Shown here: positions 7,396 through 15,926 of the stretch, piece by piece
Layout: every line of letters begins with the position of its first letter
How positions within the stretch are numbered: position 1 is the stretch's first letter
NCBI GenBank assembly: GCA_014378065.1
Contig: JACMOK010000098.1
Span: 1 to 32,415 of the forward strand
DNA: 32,415 bases
Origin: Flavobacterium sp.
GTDB lineage: Bacteria; Bacteroidota; Bacteroidia; Flavobacteriales; Flavobacteriaceae
Direction: 5' to 3'
The notes under the pieces: model-generated
Database searches by the model: none
What the model saw: only the letters and a program-made list of their open reading frames with translations
Told to the model about the DNA's origin: nothing
Translations under genes and position numbers: made by a program

Positions 7396-7974
7396 CTATT
7401 TTCTTAATTTGTCTGCGTAATGCTTCCGCAACTTCTCGATTTTTGGCGTAATGACGTAGCTGCAATAACCTTGCGATTTGTTTTCGTTGTAATAATTCTG
7501 ATGGTAATTTTCTGCATCAAAAAATTGCGTTGCGGAGGTAAGTTTAGTTACAATCTTTTTCCCAAAAGTATCGCTCTCGGTAAGCAAGGCAATATAATCT
7601 TCGGTCGTTTTCTTTTGTTTGCCATTCAAATAAAAAACTTCACTCCGGTATTGCGTTCCAACATCATTTCCTTGGCGATTGATGGTGGTGGGATCATGAG
7701 TAGCAAAAAAGATTTCTAACAATTCCCCAAAAGCGATCTTGCTGGGGTCAAATACAATCTTTATTGCTTCTGCGTGTCCGGTGTCGCCCGCGCAAATTTC
7801 CTTATAAGTCGGATTCAAAGTTCGACCGCCGATGTAACCCGAAATAACTTTCTTCACGCCTTCCAATTCTAAAAAAACAGCTTCTGTACACCAAAAGCAG
7901 CCTCCCGCAAAAATGGCCTCCTCTTCGCCTGATACTACAGGCAAACCGACTGAGATTTTTTTTTCTTCCATCAT
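7396..7974 (-). CDS. msrA: Peptide-methionine (S)-S-oxide reductase
   Basis: MsrA reduces methionine-S-sulfoxide in proteins back to methionine using thioredoxin. The family signature GCFWCTE lies at residues 25-31, with catalytic Cys26. Other family features are GYIGGRTLNPTYKEICAGDTGHAE in outline, FFATHDPTT, GTQYRSEVFY, and near the C-terminus QGYCSYVI, which supplies a likely recycling cysteine. I chose the ATG at 7974 (192 residues; 7971 is equally possible), because the extra 34 residues of the longest frame are not part of the family. No signal peptide is seen, so it is probably cytoplasmic. The gene is divergent from the LolD-type ATPase. Confidence 0.93.
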   Translation of the reverse strand: MMEEKKISVGLPVVSGEEEAIFAGGCFWCTEAVFLELEGVKKVISGYIGGRTLNPTYKEICAGDTGHAEAIKIVFDPSKIAFGELLEIFFATHDPTTINRQGNDVGTQYRSEVFYLNGKQKKTTEDYIALLTESDTFGKKIVTKLTSATQFFDAENYHQNYYNENKSQGYCSYVITPKIEKLRKHYADKLRK

Positions 7975-8098
7975 AATTTCAAAATTTTTAGCGAAACACA
8001 AAATTCGCGTGATAAAAGTAATCCTAATTTTTATTCCACATTTTACAACTCGATAGGTATTCTTTATACCATTCACAGAAATCTTTTAGTTGTTAATC

Positions 8099-8132
8099 TT
8101 GCCACATAATTCTGAAAAACTTTGTTACTTTG
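8099..8132 (+). promoter_or_regulatory. Probable promoter of the LolD-type operon
   Basis: TTG at 8099-8101 and TTACTTTG at 8125-8132 are separated by 23 bases. This resembles the Bacteroidota -33/-7 pair with one mismatch in TAnnTTTG. It lies 16 bases before the chosen ATG at 8149. Confidence 0.4.
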
Positions 8133-8148
8133 TGCAAATCCTATTGAA

Positions 8149-8814
8149 ATGATTCAAGCGAAAAATATCCATAAATACTACGACCAGCTTCAGGTGTTGA
8201 AAGGCGTGGACTTACATATTCAAAAAGGCGAAATAGTATCTATTGTCGGCGCTTCGGGCGCAGGAAAAACCACCTTACTCCAAATTTTAGGAACTCTTGA
8301 TAAACCCGCTGTGTCGAATGATATGGAACTGATAATTGACGGCGCCGCAGTTTTGCAGATGAATGACAAATCGCTGTCTCAATTTCGAAACCGTCACTTA
8401 GGCTTTATTTTTCAATTTCACCAATTGCTTCCTGAATTTACGGCTTTGGAAAACGTTTGCATCCCTGCCTTTATCGCTGGAAAAAAGAAACAGGAAACTG
8501 AACAAGAAGCACAAAAATTACTTGATTACCTCGGACTCACACATCGCATGCACCACAAGCCCAACGAACTTTCAGGGGGCGAGCAACAGCGCGTTGCGGT
8601 GGCAAGAGCCTTAATCAACAAGCCGGCAGTAATTTTCGCAGACGAGCCTTCCGGCAATCTGGATACGGCAGCGGCAGAAAACTTACACCAATTGTTCTTT
8701 CAATTGCGCGATGCCTTCGGGCAGACTTTTGTGATTGTAACCCATAATGAAGAACTAGCGAATATGGCCGATCGAAAATTAGTAATGGTCGACGGACAGA
8801 TTTCCGACAAATAA
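8149..8814 (+). CDS. lolD: ABC transporter ATPase, LolD type
   Basis: The 221-residue protein is an ABC ATPase of the LolD/MacB group. LolD powers release of outer-membrane lipoproteins from the inner membrane, together with LolC/E permeases. Walker A GASGAGKT is at 34-41, the signature LSGGEQQR at 141-148, Walker B VIFADEP at 161-167, and the switch histidine His199 in VTHNEE. The start at 8149 ([11 protein letters not shown]) is the family N-terminus; a longer frame from 8122 overlaps the promoter. No permease gene lies beside it, so the partner must be elsewhere, as I recall for orphan lolD genes in Flavobacterium. The next gene begins one base after the stop. Confidence 0.85.
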   Translation: MIQAKNIHKYYDQLQVLKGVDLHIQKGEIVSIVGASGAGKTTLLQILGTLDKPAVSNDMELIIDGAAVLQMNDKSLSQFRNRHLGFIFQFHQLLPEFTALENVCIPAFIAGKKKQETEQEAQKLLDYLGLTHRMHHKPNELSGGEQQRVAVARALINKPAVIFADEPSGNLDTAAAENLHQLFFQLRDAFGQTFVIVTHNEELANMADRKLVMVDGQISDK

Positions 8815-8815
8815 C

Positions 8816-10510
8816 ATGTTACTCGTCTTATTAAGTTGGTGTTATATTTTTTTTACGATCTTTAATTTGGGTGTGGTGCTTGATAAATTGACCCGACTAC
8901 AAAATAGCGATCAAATAGTTTTTCCGTTCTTAGGGTTGTTTTTCGTTACTCTTTCCGCCAGTGTCTGGGCTATTTTTGGCCGCATTAATATCGAATTCCA
9001 ATGCTTTTTACTGTTATTTCATCTGATTATTGGCGTCTTGTTTAAAGCTGACATTATAAGCTCTTATGTTGGCTTACTTCACCAAATCAAGGAATTATCA
9101 AAAAGTTTAAAAGTATTTATTTTATTGCAGGGCCTAATTTTATTGTGGCAATCTGCTTCAAACATTTATTTTACTGACAACGAAACCTACTACATTCAAA
9201 CCATTAAATGGCTTAATGAGTATGGTTTTGTAAACGGGTTGGCCAATCTCCACATTTTTTTCGGTCAAACCAGTGGTTGGCACATTGCCCAAAGTGCCTT
9301 TAATTTTTCATTTATCTACGCAAATTTTAATGACCTCAACGGGCTTTGCTTATTTTTATTTAATGTATTTGCGATAATGAAATTGAACGCCTACTTTGAA
9401 AATAAAAATAAGTTGGCCTTGTGCTTCGGACTCTTGCCGCTCGCCAATTTACTGTTGTTTCAATTTTCAGGTGTGCCGTCTCCCGATTTGGCCGCATACC
9501 TGATTGGATTTCTGGTGTTTTATTATTTTCTCGACAGTTCCCAAAATCTTACGGCGGCAAACTTCCAGTTGGTTTTTATCCTTTCGATTTTTGCGGTGTA
9601 TGTGAAGATTACCACACTGCCTTTACTCATACTTCCTGTGCTATTATTTATTTCAAATTTCAAAAAGCTTAAAAAACAAATTGGCTTAAGTTTAGGGCTT
9701 TTCGTTTTAGTTTTGGGATTATTGGTTGTAAAAAACTACATTTTAACTGGATATCCTCTATTTCCGTTTTCCCTGCTAAGAGATTCTTTTGCTTCAAAAG
9801 CAACTTTGCCTGTCGAATTATATGACTTCTGGTTTAACAAAGCAAAGTTGTATGACTTTGCTGTCTCCAAATCTGAATTTTATGATTTGAGTAACGTAAA
9901 AATATTTCTAAAATGGCTCATTCATTCCGGAGTCGATAGCGTGTTCAATGCGATTTTGCTGTTGTTGGTTTTTGTGGTTCCCCTATTTTTAAAACGATTT
10001 TACAATACTGCATCCTATTGGATTGTTTATTTGCTCATGATTGTGCAGTTGGTATTGCTGTTTTTGAACAGTCCACAATATCGTTTCATATTGCATTTTG
10101 TAATTTTCTTTGTAATGCTGATATTGTCTTGTTTTTTAAAGAACAAGAAAATGATTCACTCGTTATTGTTTTTTGCCACCATTCCTATTTTAGTACTCGT
10201 CTTCTTTCCAGTATTTCAAGTTAATGAAAACAGCGGCATAATCAATCGAAAGACTAGTTTTGCGATTAAAAATTGTATTTTTCCTCATTCAATTTCGAGT
10301 CTTGCAACCCATTATAAAAAATCTCAGATAGGCAACCTCGAATTTAATTCTCCTGATGCAAGCACTTTCATTTGGATTACTGGAAATGGCGCTCTGCCTT
10401 GTTTGAACGCCAAACAATTGCGTTTTTTCGAGAATAAATATGGTTTTTTTCCCCAGCAAAAAAATAAGAGTTTGAAATCGGGCTTTTACACTAAGAAAAC
10501 GTTGCCATGA
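8816..10510 (+). CDS. Large multi-pass membrane protein, glycosyltransferase-like
   Basis: The 564-residue protein has roughly a dozen hydrophobic segments, with the last about 85 residues (from about 480) mostly soluble. A loop after the fourth segment carries FTDNETYYIQTIKWLNEYG and later FFGQTSGWHIAQSAFNF. A conserved acidic loop just after early membrane segments is typical of GT-C type glycosyltransferases using lipid-linked sugars. It resembles the uncharacterised LIC_10190 membrane protein family as I remember it; this is a guess from pattern only. It is translationally linked to its neighbours: the start lies one base after the lolD stop, and its stop overlaps the next gene's ATG in an ATGA. 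Confidence 0.65.
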   Translation: MLLVLLSWCYIFFTIFNLGVVLDKLTRLQNSDQIVFPFLGLFFVTLSASVWAIFGRINIEFQCFLLLFHLIIGVLFKADIISSYVGLLHQIKELSKSLKVFILLQGLILLWQSASNIYFTDNETYYIQTIKWLNEYGFVNGLANLHIFFGQTSGWHIAQSAFNFSFIYANFNDLNGLCLFLFNVFAIMKLNAYFENKNKLALCFGLLPLANLLLFQFSGVPSPDLAAYLIGFLVFYYFLDSSQNLTAANFQLVFILSIFAVYVKITTLPLLILPVLLFISNFKKLKKQIGLSLGLFVLVLGLLVVKNYILTGYPLFPFSLLRDSFASKATLPVELYDFWFNKAKLYDFAVSKSEFYDLSNVKIFLKWLIHSGVDSVFNAILLLLVFVVPLFLKRFYNTASYWIVYLLMIVQLVLLFLNSPQYRFILHFVIFFVMLILSCFLKNKKMIHSLLFFATIPILVLVFFPVFQVNENSGIINRKTSFAIKNCIFPHSISSLATHYKKSQIGNLEFNSPDASTFIWITGNGALPCLNAKQLRFFENKYGFFPQQKNKSLKSGFYTKKTLP

Positions 10511-11271
10511 ATGCAAATGAACTCCAAGACTTCCTCGACGAAAAAGTGGAATTGTACAACCACCCTAATTTTATCAACAGCGATCCGATTCAAATCCCGC
10601 ATTTGTTCTCGCTCCGAGAAGACATCGAAATTGCCGGATTTTTGACTGCTACCATCGCCTGGGGCAATCGCAAAATGATCATCCAAAACAGCCATAGGAT
10701 GATGAATCTGATGGGTAATGCCCCTTATGATTTCGTCATGTCGCATAAAGCAAGCGATTTAGAGCGACTCGCTCATTTTGCACACCGTACTTTTAACAGC
10801 TTGGATTTTGCCACTTTTATAAAAGGATTGCAGCACATTTATCAAAATCATGGCGGTTTAGAAACAGTATTTACGGTACATCAAGAAAAAGACAGCATGC
10901 AAAATAGCATCCATCAATTCAAACAGCTGTTCTTCGAAATAGAGCATCCTTACCGCTCTCAAAAGCACATTTCAGATCCGTTGAACAATTCGGCAGCCAA
11001 ACGCATCAACATGTTTTTGCGCTGGATGGTTCGCAAAGACAACAAGGGCGTAGATCTAGGTTTGTGGAAAGATATTTCTGCATCGCTATTGTCTTGCCCT
11101 CTGGATGTGCATTCCGGAAATGTCGCCCGAAAACTAGGGCTGCTCCACCGAAAACAAAATGATGGTAGAGCTTTATCAGAACTTGACCAAAAATTAAGAA
11201 ATCTTGATGCCAATGATCCGGTGAAGTACGACTTTGCATTATTTGGATTGGGTGTTTTTGAAGGATTTTAA
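10507..11271 (+). CDS. TIGR02757 (DUF2400) family protein
   Basis: This 254-residue protein matches the TIGR02757 family, common in Bacteroidota and of unknown function. Visible hallmarks are DPIQIPHLF, GFLTATIAWGNRKMI, SAAKRINMFLRWMVRKD (157-173), GLWKDI, and the C-terminal KYDFALFGLGV. The RINMFLRWMVR block recalls the helical DNA-binding part of helix-hairpin-helix glycosylases, and I recall a suggestion of such similarity, but no catalytic residue can be assigned. It overlaps the upstream membrane-protein gene by four bases. It looks cytoplasmic, with no signal peptide or membrane segment. Confidence 0.88.
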   Translation: MNANELQDFLDEKVELYNHPNFINSDPIQIPHLFSLREDIEIAGFLTATIAWGNRKMIIQNSHRMMNLMGNAPYDFVMSHKASDLERLAHFAHRTFNSLDFATFIKGLQHIYQNHGGLETVFTVHQEKDSMQNSIHQFKQLFFEIEHPYRSQKHISDPLNNSAAKRINMFLRWMVRKDNKGVDLGLWKDISASLLSCPLDVHSGNVARKLGLLHRKQNDGRALSELDQKLRNLDANDPVKYDFALFGLGVFEGF

Positions 11272-11326
11272 TGGATGACACTTCGCTTGCTATTTGTTTT
11301 AAAAAATCATTAAGCGATTAAATGAT

Positions 11327-11334
11327 TACCTTTG
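11327..11334 (+). promoter_or_regulatory. -7 promoter element for the RNA helicase gene
   Basis: TACCTTTG matches TAnnTTTG exactly and ends 16 bases before the ATG at 11351. The -33 region is AT-rich without a clear TTG. Confidence 0.5.
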
Positions 11335-11350
11335 CGCAAAATACATACAA

Positions 11351-12703
11351 ATGAGCACTTTCGAGCAATTCCAGCTTCCAAAATCCGTACAAAAAGCCAT
11401 TGATGAAATGGGTTTTGTCATTCCGACACCCATTCAGGAAAAATCGTTTCCTGTAATCATGTCGGGTCGCGATATGATGGGAATTGCACAAACAGGGACT
11501 GGAAAAACTTTCGCCTATTTATTGCCCTTGCTCAAGTTGTATAAATTTACGGCCACACACACTCCAAAAATTGTCATCTTGGTGCCTACGAGAGAACTTG
11601 TGGTTCAAGTTGTAGCTGAAGTTGAAAAGCTCACACAATACATGTCGGTCAGAACGCTCGGGATTTACGGTGGTGTCAACATCAATACCCAAAAAACCGC
11701 AGTGTATCAGGGTGCTGATATTTTGGTGGGTACTCCGGGAAGAACAATGGATTTAGCCCTAGACAATGTCATTCGCTTTGATGAAACCTCCAAATTGGTC
11801 ATCGATGAATTCGACGAAATGTTGAACCTGGGTTTCCGAGTTCAATTGACCGCAATTTTAGCAATGATGCGAACCAAACGTCAGAATATTCTTTTTTCAG
11901 CGACGATGACGGAAGAAGTGGATGCCATACTGAATGACTTCTTTGATTTCCCCGAAGAAGTAAGCTTGGCTGCTTCGGGAACTCCTTTGGAAAACATTAC
12001 CCAAATCACTTATGCCGTTCCTAATTTCAATACTAAAATCAACTTGCTCAAACACTTATTGCACGGAAATCCGTCTATGAGCCGGGTGTTGATTTTTGTC
12101 AATAACAAAAAAATTTCAGATATGCTCCAAGAGAGCATCGAAGAAGATTTTGAAGGCGAATTTGGTGTGATTCACTCGAATAAATCCCAAAATTACCGTT
12201 TGACTACGATGGCATTGTTTCAAGAAGGAACGCTTCGCGGCATTATCACTACTGACGTTATGGCGCGTGGACTTGACATCTCTGACATCACGCATGTCAT
12301 CAATTTTGAGATCCCCGAGTATCCTGAATTGTACATGCACCGTATCGGAAGAACTGGTCGTGCTGATGCCACAGGAACTGCGATTAGCTTTTTCACGCCC
12401 CGTGAAGAAGAATTCAAGATGGCAGCCGAAGAATTGATGAATACCGAATTGAGAATAGAGGATTTTCCATCGGAAGTCGAAATTTCGTTACAATTGATTG
12501 GGCCAGAAAAAGACAAACAACCAATTAAATTTTTATTAAAAAAACCAAAGCTCGACGGAGAGGGTGCTTTTCACGACAAAGCCAAGAAAAACAAAAAAGT
12601 AAATTTAGGAGGTCCGTCGAAAACCAAAAAGAAAACACATGGTTCCGTTAATAGAAACATGTTGAAGACCCGAGATAAAAAACGTAAAGATAAAAATAAC
12701 TAG
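11351..12703 (+). CDS. DEAD-box family ATP-dependent RNA helicase
   Basis: This 450-residue superfamily 2 RNA helicase probably acts in ribosome assembly or RNA turnover. The Q motif region is FQLPK...TPIQ (7-29), Walker A AQTGTGKT is at 46-53, motif Ib TPGR at 128-131, SAT at 183-185, ARGLDI at 305-310 and HRIGRTGR at 330-337. Motif II reads DEFD (152-155) rather than DEAD, an unusual third residue. After about residue 390 the tail becomes strongly basic and lysine-rich (KAKKNKKVNLGG, KTKKKTHGS, RDKKRKDKNN), a likely RNA-binding extension. The stop overlaps by four bases the stop of the convergent lactonase-like gene. Several paralogues are usual in Flavobacterium, so no specific name is given. 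Confidence 0.93.
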   Translation: MSTFEQFQLPKSVQKAIDEMGFVIPTPIQEKSFPVIMSGRDMMGIAQTGTGKTFAYLLPLLKLYKFTATHTPKIVILVPTRELVVQVVAEVEKLTQYMSVRTLGIYGGVNINTQKTAVYQGADILVGTPGRTMDLALDNVIRFDETSKLVIDEFDEMLNLGFRVQLTAILAMMRTKRQNILFSATMTEEVDAILNDFFDFPEEVSLAASGTPLENITQITYAVPNFNTKINLLKHLLHGNPSMSRVLIFVNNKKISDMLQESIEEDFEGEFGVIHSNKSQNYRLTTMALFQEGTLRGIITTDVMARGLDISDITHVINFEIPEYPELYMHRIGRTGRADATGTAISFFTPREEEFKMAAEELMNTELRIEDFPSEVEISLQLIGPEKDKQPIKFLLKKPKLDGEGAFHDKAKKNKKVNLGGPSKTKKKTHGSVNRNMLKTRDKKRKDKNN

Positions 12704-13806
12704 GGGGTAAAAACCAGGCAAACTGGCGCGCACAACTCAATTCTTTTTCCTGAATCCGTAAGTCGTCCTGTTTGCCGATTGATTTTGAAGATGACGACCG
12801 AATTAGAATATTGGTGCGCTACCAGTAGAAATTTTCCACTTGGATCTATCGTAAAATTCCTAGGGCCTTTTCCTAAAGTAGGCTGCCGCTCTTTAAATTT
12901 TAGATGACCGTCTTTTTGAACTTCGAAAAGGCTTATATCATTTGACGCGCCGCGATTCGTTGCGTATAAAAATTTCCCGTCGGCAGAAATATGAATATCC
13001 GCAGCACCGATATCGCCGTTAAAATCGGACCTTACTACAGTCGATTCTTGAATTTTACTTAAATAACCCTTGTGATAGCTGAACACAGTCAATGAGCCAT
13101 CCAGTTCCTGAAGTAAATATCCAAATTTACCATTCGGACTGAACGTGAGATGGCGTGGACCACTTCCTGCCTTGACAAAAATACTATCTTTGACGACCAG
13201 TATTTTTGAAGCCGCTTTCGGATCATAACGGTAAATATACAGCTTATCGGTTCCCAAATCGTTGGCCACGACAAACTTCTTATCTGGCGTAAATTGCACC
13301 ATATGCACATGTGGACTTTGCTGCCTTTCTAGATTGATGCTTTTCCCATAATGTTGAATGACCTGCTTGGCGCTTGAAATACTACCATCGTTATTTCGTC
13401 CAAAAACACAAATATTGCCGCCCGAATAGTTGGCAACTATTATATTTTTAGCATCATTTATAAGATAACACGGATCGGCGCCTTCGGAATTCTGTCGGTT
13501 GATAAAACTTAAATCACCATTTGCTGCTTCAAATCGGTAAGCGCTGATGGTACTCTTTGTGCCATTTTCATTGACACTATATAGGAATTTTGTGCTTTTA
13601 GAAATCGAAAGATAGCTCGGATTAATAGCGGAGACTGAAGCTTTAATTTTAAATTCAGCCGACTCTGTATCGAAATCATATACATATATGCCCTTGCTGT
13701 CGCAAGAATTGGTGTAAGTTCCTATTAAAAGATTAAAATGATGTTGCTGTGCCCGACTCAGAATTGCAAAACAGACCATTGCCATGACAAAGCTATATTT
13801 TTTCAT
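12700..13806 (-). CDS. Secreted lactonase-family beta-propeller protein
   Basis: The 368-residue protein begins with a Sec signal peptide (about residues 1-19, ending SRAQ) and continues as a seven-bladed beta-propeller of the lactonase (6-phosphogluconolactonase-like) family. Repeating blade motifs are visible: LLIGTYTN...GIYVYDFD, LYSVNENG, DPCYLINDAKNIIVANYSGGNI, SPHVHMVQFTPDKKFVVANDLGTDKLYIY, GPRHLTFSPNGKFGYLLQELDGSL, DIHISADGKFLYATNRG and GPRNFTIDPSGKFLLVAHQ. The conserved PHVH and RHLTF/RNFT positions fit the active site of family members. Export makes a cytosolic pentose-phosphate role unlikely; periplasmic or surface sugar-lactone hydrolysis is possible but unproven. Confidence 0.88.
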   Translation of the reverse strand: MKKYSFVMAMVCFAILSRAQQHHFNLLIGTYTNSCDSKGIYVYDFDTESAEFKIKASVSAINPSYLSISKSTKFLYSVNENGTKSTISAYRFEAANGDLSFINRQNSEGADPCYLINDAKNIIVANYSGGNICVFGRNNDGSISSAKQVIQHYGKSINLERQQSPHVHMVQFTPDKKFVVANDLGTDKLYIYRYDPKAASKILVVKDSIFVKAGSGPRHLTFSPNGKFGYLLQELDGSLTVFSYHKGYLSKIQESTVVRSDFNGDIGAADIHISADGKFLYATNRGASNDISLFEVQKDGHLKFKERQPTLGKGPRNFTIDPSGKFLLVAHQYSNSVVIFKINRQTGRLTDSGKRIELCAPVCLVFTP

Positions 13807-13827
13807 TGTGTGCTATTTAATTCCGAT

Positions 13828-13835
13828 CAAAAATA
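13828..13835 (-). promoter_or_regulatory. -7 promoter element for the lactonase-like gene
   Basis: On the minus strand this reads TATTTTTG, an exact TAnnTTTG match, ending 21 bases before the start codon at 13806. The -33 region shows only T runs. Confidence 0.45.
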
Positions 13836-13933
13836 GATTTTTAAAAGAGAATGTGTCTAAAAATAGGTCGTTTTTTTAGCTGCTTTATATCATTTAAAAT
13901 TTAAATTTCCCCATTAGGAAAAATAAAAAGTAG

Positions 13934-13941
13934 TATTTTTG
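13934..13941 (+). promoter_or_regulatory. -7 promoter element for the BatA-like operon
   Basis: TATTTTTG matches TAnnTTTG and lies 56 bases before the ATG at 13998, so a leader of about 45-50 bases would result. The -33 region has no clear TTG. Confidence 0.4.
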
Positions 13942-13997
13942 ACAAACTAAATTCACTACCGTCCGCGATATGTCTTGTGAAATAAACTTAAATCAGA

Positions 13998-15926
13998 ATG
14001 CAATTTAAACATCCGGAAATTCTTTACTTCCTTTTTTTGTTGATCATTCCAATTTTGGTTCATTTGTTTCAATTGCGACGTTTTAAAAAAGAATATTTTA
14101 CCAATGTTCGCTTTTTAAAAGAACTTTCCATACAAACCCGCAAGAGCTCAAAAATTAAAAAATGGTTGCTTTTAACCACCCGGTTGCTATTACTTACGTT
14201 TATTATTTTGGCATTTGCCCAACCTTATTTTAAAGCCAAAGACAATAAAAGTAGTTCCAATGAAATGTACATTGTTCTTGACAATTCTTTTAGTATGCAA
14301 GCCAAAGGGCAGCAAGGCGAATTGTTGAAAAGAGCCATTGAAGATTTGCTCGAACACACACCCGAAGCGCAAAATTTTTCGTTACTGACCAATGCTGAAA
14401 CCTTTTGGAATACAGATATCAAATCAATACGGAGAGAATTGCAAAATTTAAAATACAGTTCGCTACCGTTTCAACTCGAAAGTGCGATGGCAAAAATAAA
14501 GTCACACCGTTCTGCCTTTAATAGGGATGTGATTGTGATTACTGACGCCATCGGATTGCAAGCAAGGCAATTGAAAAGTATTGACTCCTCTTTCAACACC
14601 CTCTTTGTCATTCCGAAAGCCGAACAGAAAAATAATGTCTCAGTCGACAGTGTTTATATTGCCCAAACGCTTGACAATTTTTACGAAATCGGTGTGAAGT
14701 TGTCGGCTTATGGAACAGACTTTAAGGATCTCCCGATTGCTTTGTACAATAATCAAAAATTGATAGCAAAAACTTTGATCAAATTAGAATCAAAAGAAAA
14801 AATAGCAACTTTTACCATCCCGAAAGAAGATTTTTATGGTTATGTTTCGATTACAGATAACGGTCTAGATTATGACAACACCTTATTCTTCAGCATTTCC
14901 AAACCAAAAAAAATCAATGTATTGGTTGTTGGCGAAATAGAAAAAAGTAATTTTTTGGCTAGAATTTACACTGCAGACGAATTTAATTATTCTCATTACG
15001 ACCTCGCACGTTTAGATTACAATTTACTGGACAATCAAGACGCTATTGTGCTGAATGAGTTAGCGGATATTCCACAGGCCTTACAAACCACCTTGAAGTC
15101 TTTTGTCGAAAAAGGCGGCAATCTTATTGTGATTCCATCAAACGAAAATGCTTTGGCTACGCTTAATGTCTTTCTGGCTAATTTTGGAAAAATCCAATTT
15201 AGATCGTTGCAAAATACCGAAAAATTGATCACAAAGATTGCTTTCAACAATCCGGTTTACCATTCGGTTTTTGAAAAACAAGTCGCCAATTTCCAATATC
15301 CGAACACCAGATCTTGTTTTGACATTACTACTACTTCACCGGCTATCTTAAGTTATGAAGACCAAAGCGTATTTTTATCCTCGTTGCAAAATCCGCTTTC
15401 TGCGGTATATGTCTTTGCCGCGGAGATCAATAAGCAGAATTCTAATTTCCAAAATTCGCCACTCATTGTTCCCACGTTTTATAATATGGCACAAAGCGCG
15501 CAAAAAACAGGAATTTCGGCTTTCGTTATTGGTGAAAGTAATCCCATTTTAGTAGATGCCTTGTTGGCCAAAGACGAAATTCTGACTATAAAAAATAATG
15601 AAGAAAAGTTTATTCCGATACAACAAATTTTAAACAACAAAGTCAAAATTAGCTGTACAGACTATCCTGAAAAAGCCGGAAATTTTGGAATTTATAAGAA
15701 TGACGATTGGCTAAAAGCGGTCAGTTTTAACTACAATCGTACAGAAAGTAATCTGACCGTAATTCCTGAAAATTTACTTTCCGAATATAAAATTATACCT
15801 TCCGTTGAAAGCGTTTTTGACCGTTTGCAAGCAGATCGCTCCAATAGCGAAATCTGGAAATGGTTCGTATTATTTACCTTGCTCTTTTTAATCTTAGAAG
15901 TATTCATTCAAAAATTTGTACAATGA
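13998..15926 (+). CDS. BatA-domain membrane protein with vWA-like region
   Basis: The 642-residue protein starts with the N-terminal double-transmembrane module of the BatA family: the family start FKHPEILYFLFLLIIPILVHL (segment about 8-26), the basic linker LRRFKKEYFTNVRFLKEL, then a second segment at about 57-77. A von Willebrand A-like domain follows, with DNSFS (95-99) in the MIDAS position DxSxS and VIVITD farther on. A long extracytoplasmic region continues (a DUF4159/GATase-like part around LVVGEIEKSNFLARIY, then VEKGGNLIVIPS). The last about 20 residues form a third membrane helix. It is probably an inner-membrane protein whose bulk faces the periplasm; function unknown. Its stop overlaps the ATG of the next gene (ATGA). 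Confidence 0.85.
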   Translation: MQFKHPEILYFLFLLIIPILVHLFQLRRFKKEYFTNVRFLKELSIQTRKSSKIKKWLLLTTRLLLLTFIILAFAQPYFKAKDNKSSSNEMYIVLDNSFSMQAKGQQGELLKRAIEDLLEHTPEAQNFSLLTNAETFWNTDIKSIRRELQNLKYSSLPFQLESAMAKIKSHRSAFNRDVIVITDAIGLQARQLKSIDSSFNTLFVIPKAEQKNNVSVDSVYIAQTLDNFYEIGVKLSAYGTDFKDLPIALYNNQKLIAKTLIKLESKEKIATFTIPKEDFYGYVSITDNGLDYDNTLFFSISKPKKINVLVVGEIEKSNFLARIYTADEFNYSHYDLARLDYNLLDNQDAIVLNELADIPQALQTTLKSFVEKGGNLIVIPSNENALATLNVFLANFGKIQFRSLQNTEKLITKIAFNNPVYHSVFEKQVANFQYPNTRSCFDITTTSPAILSYEDQSVFLSSLQNPLSAVYVFAAEINKQNSNFQNSPLIVPTFYNMAQSAQKTGISAFVIGESNPILVDALLAKDEILTIKNNEEKFIPIQQILNNKVKISCTDYPEKAGNFGIYKNDDWLKAVSFNYNRTESNLTVIPENLLSEYKIIPSVESVFDRLQADRSNSEIWKWFVLFTLLFLILEVFIQKFVQ

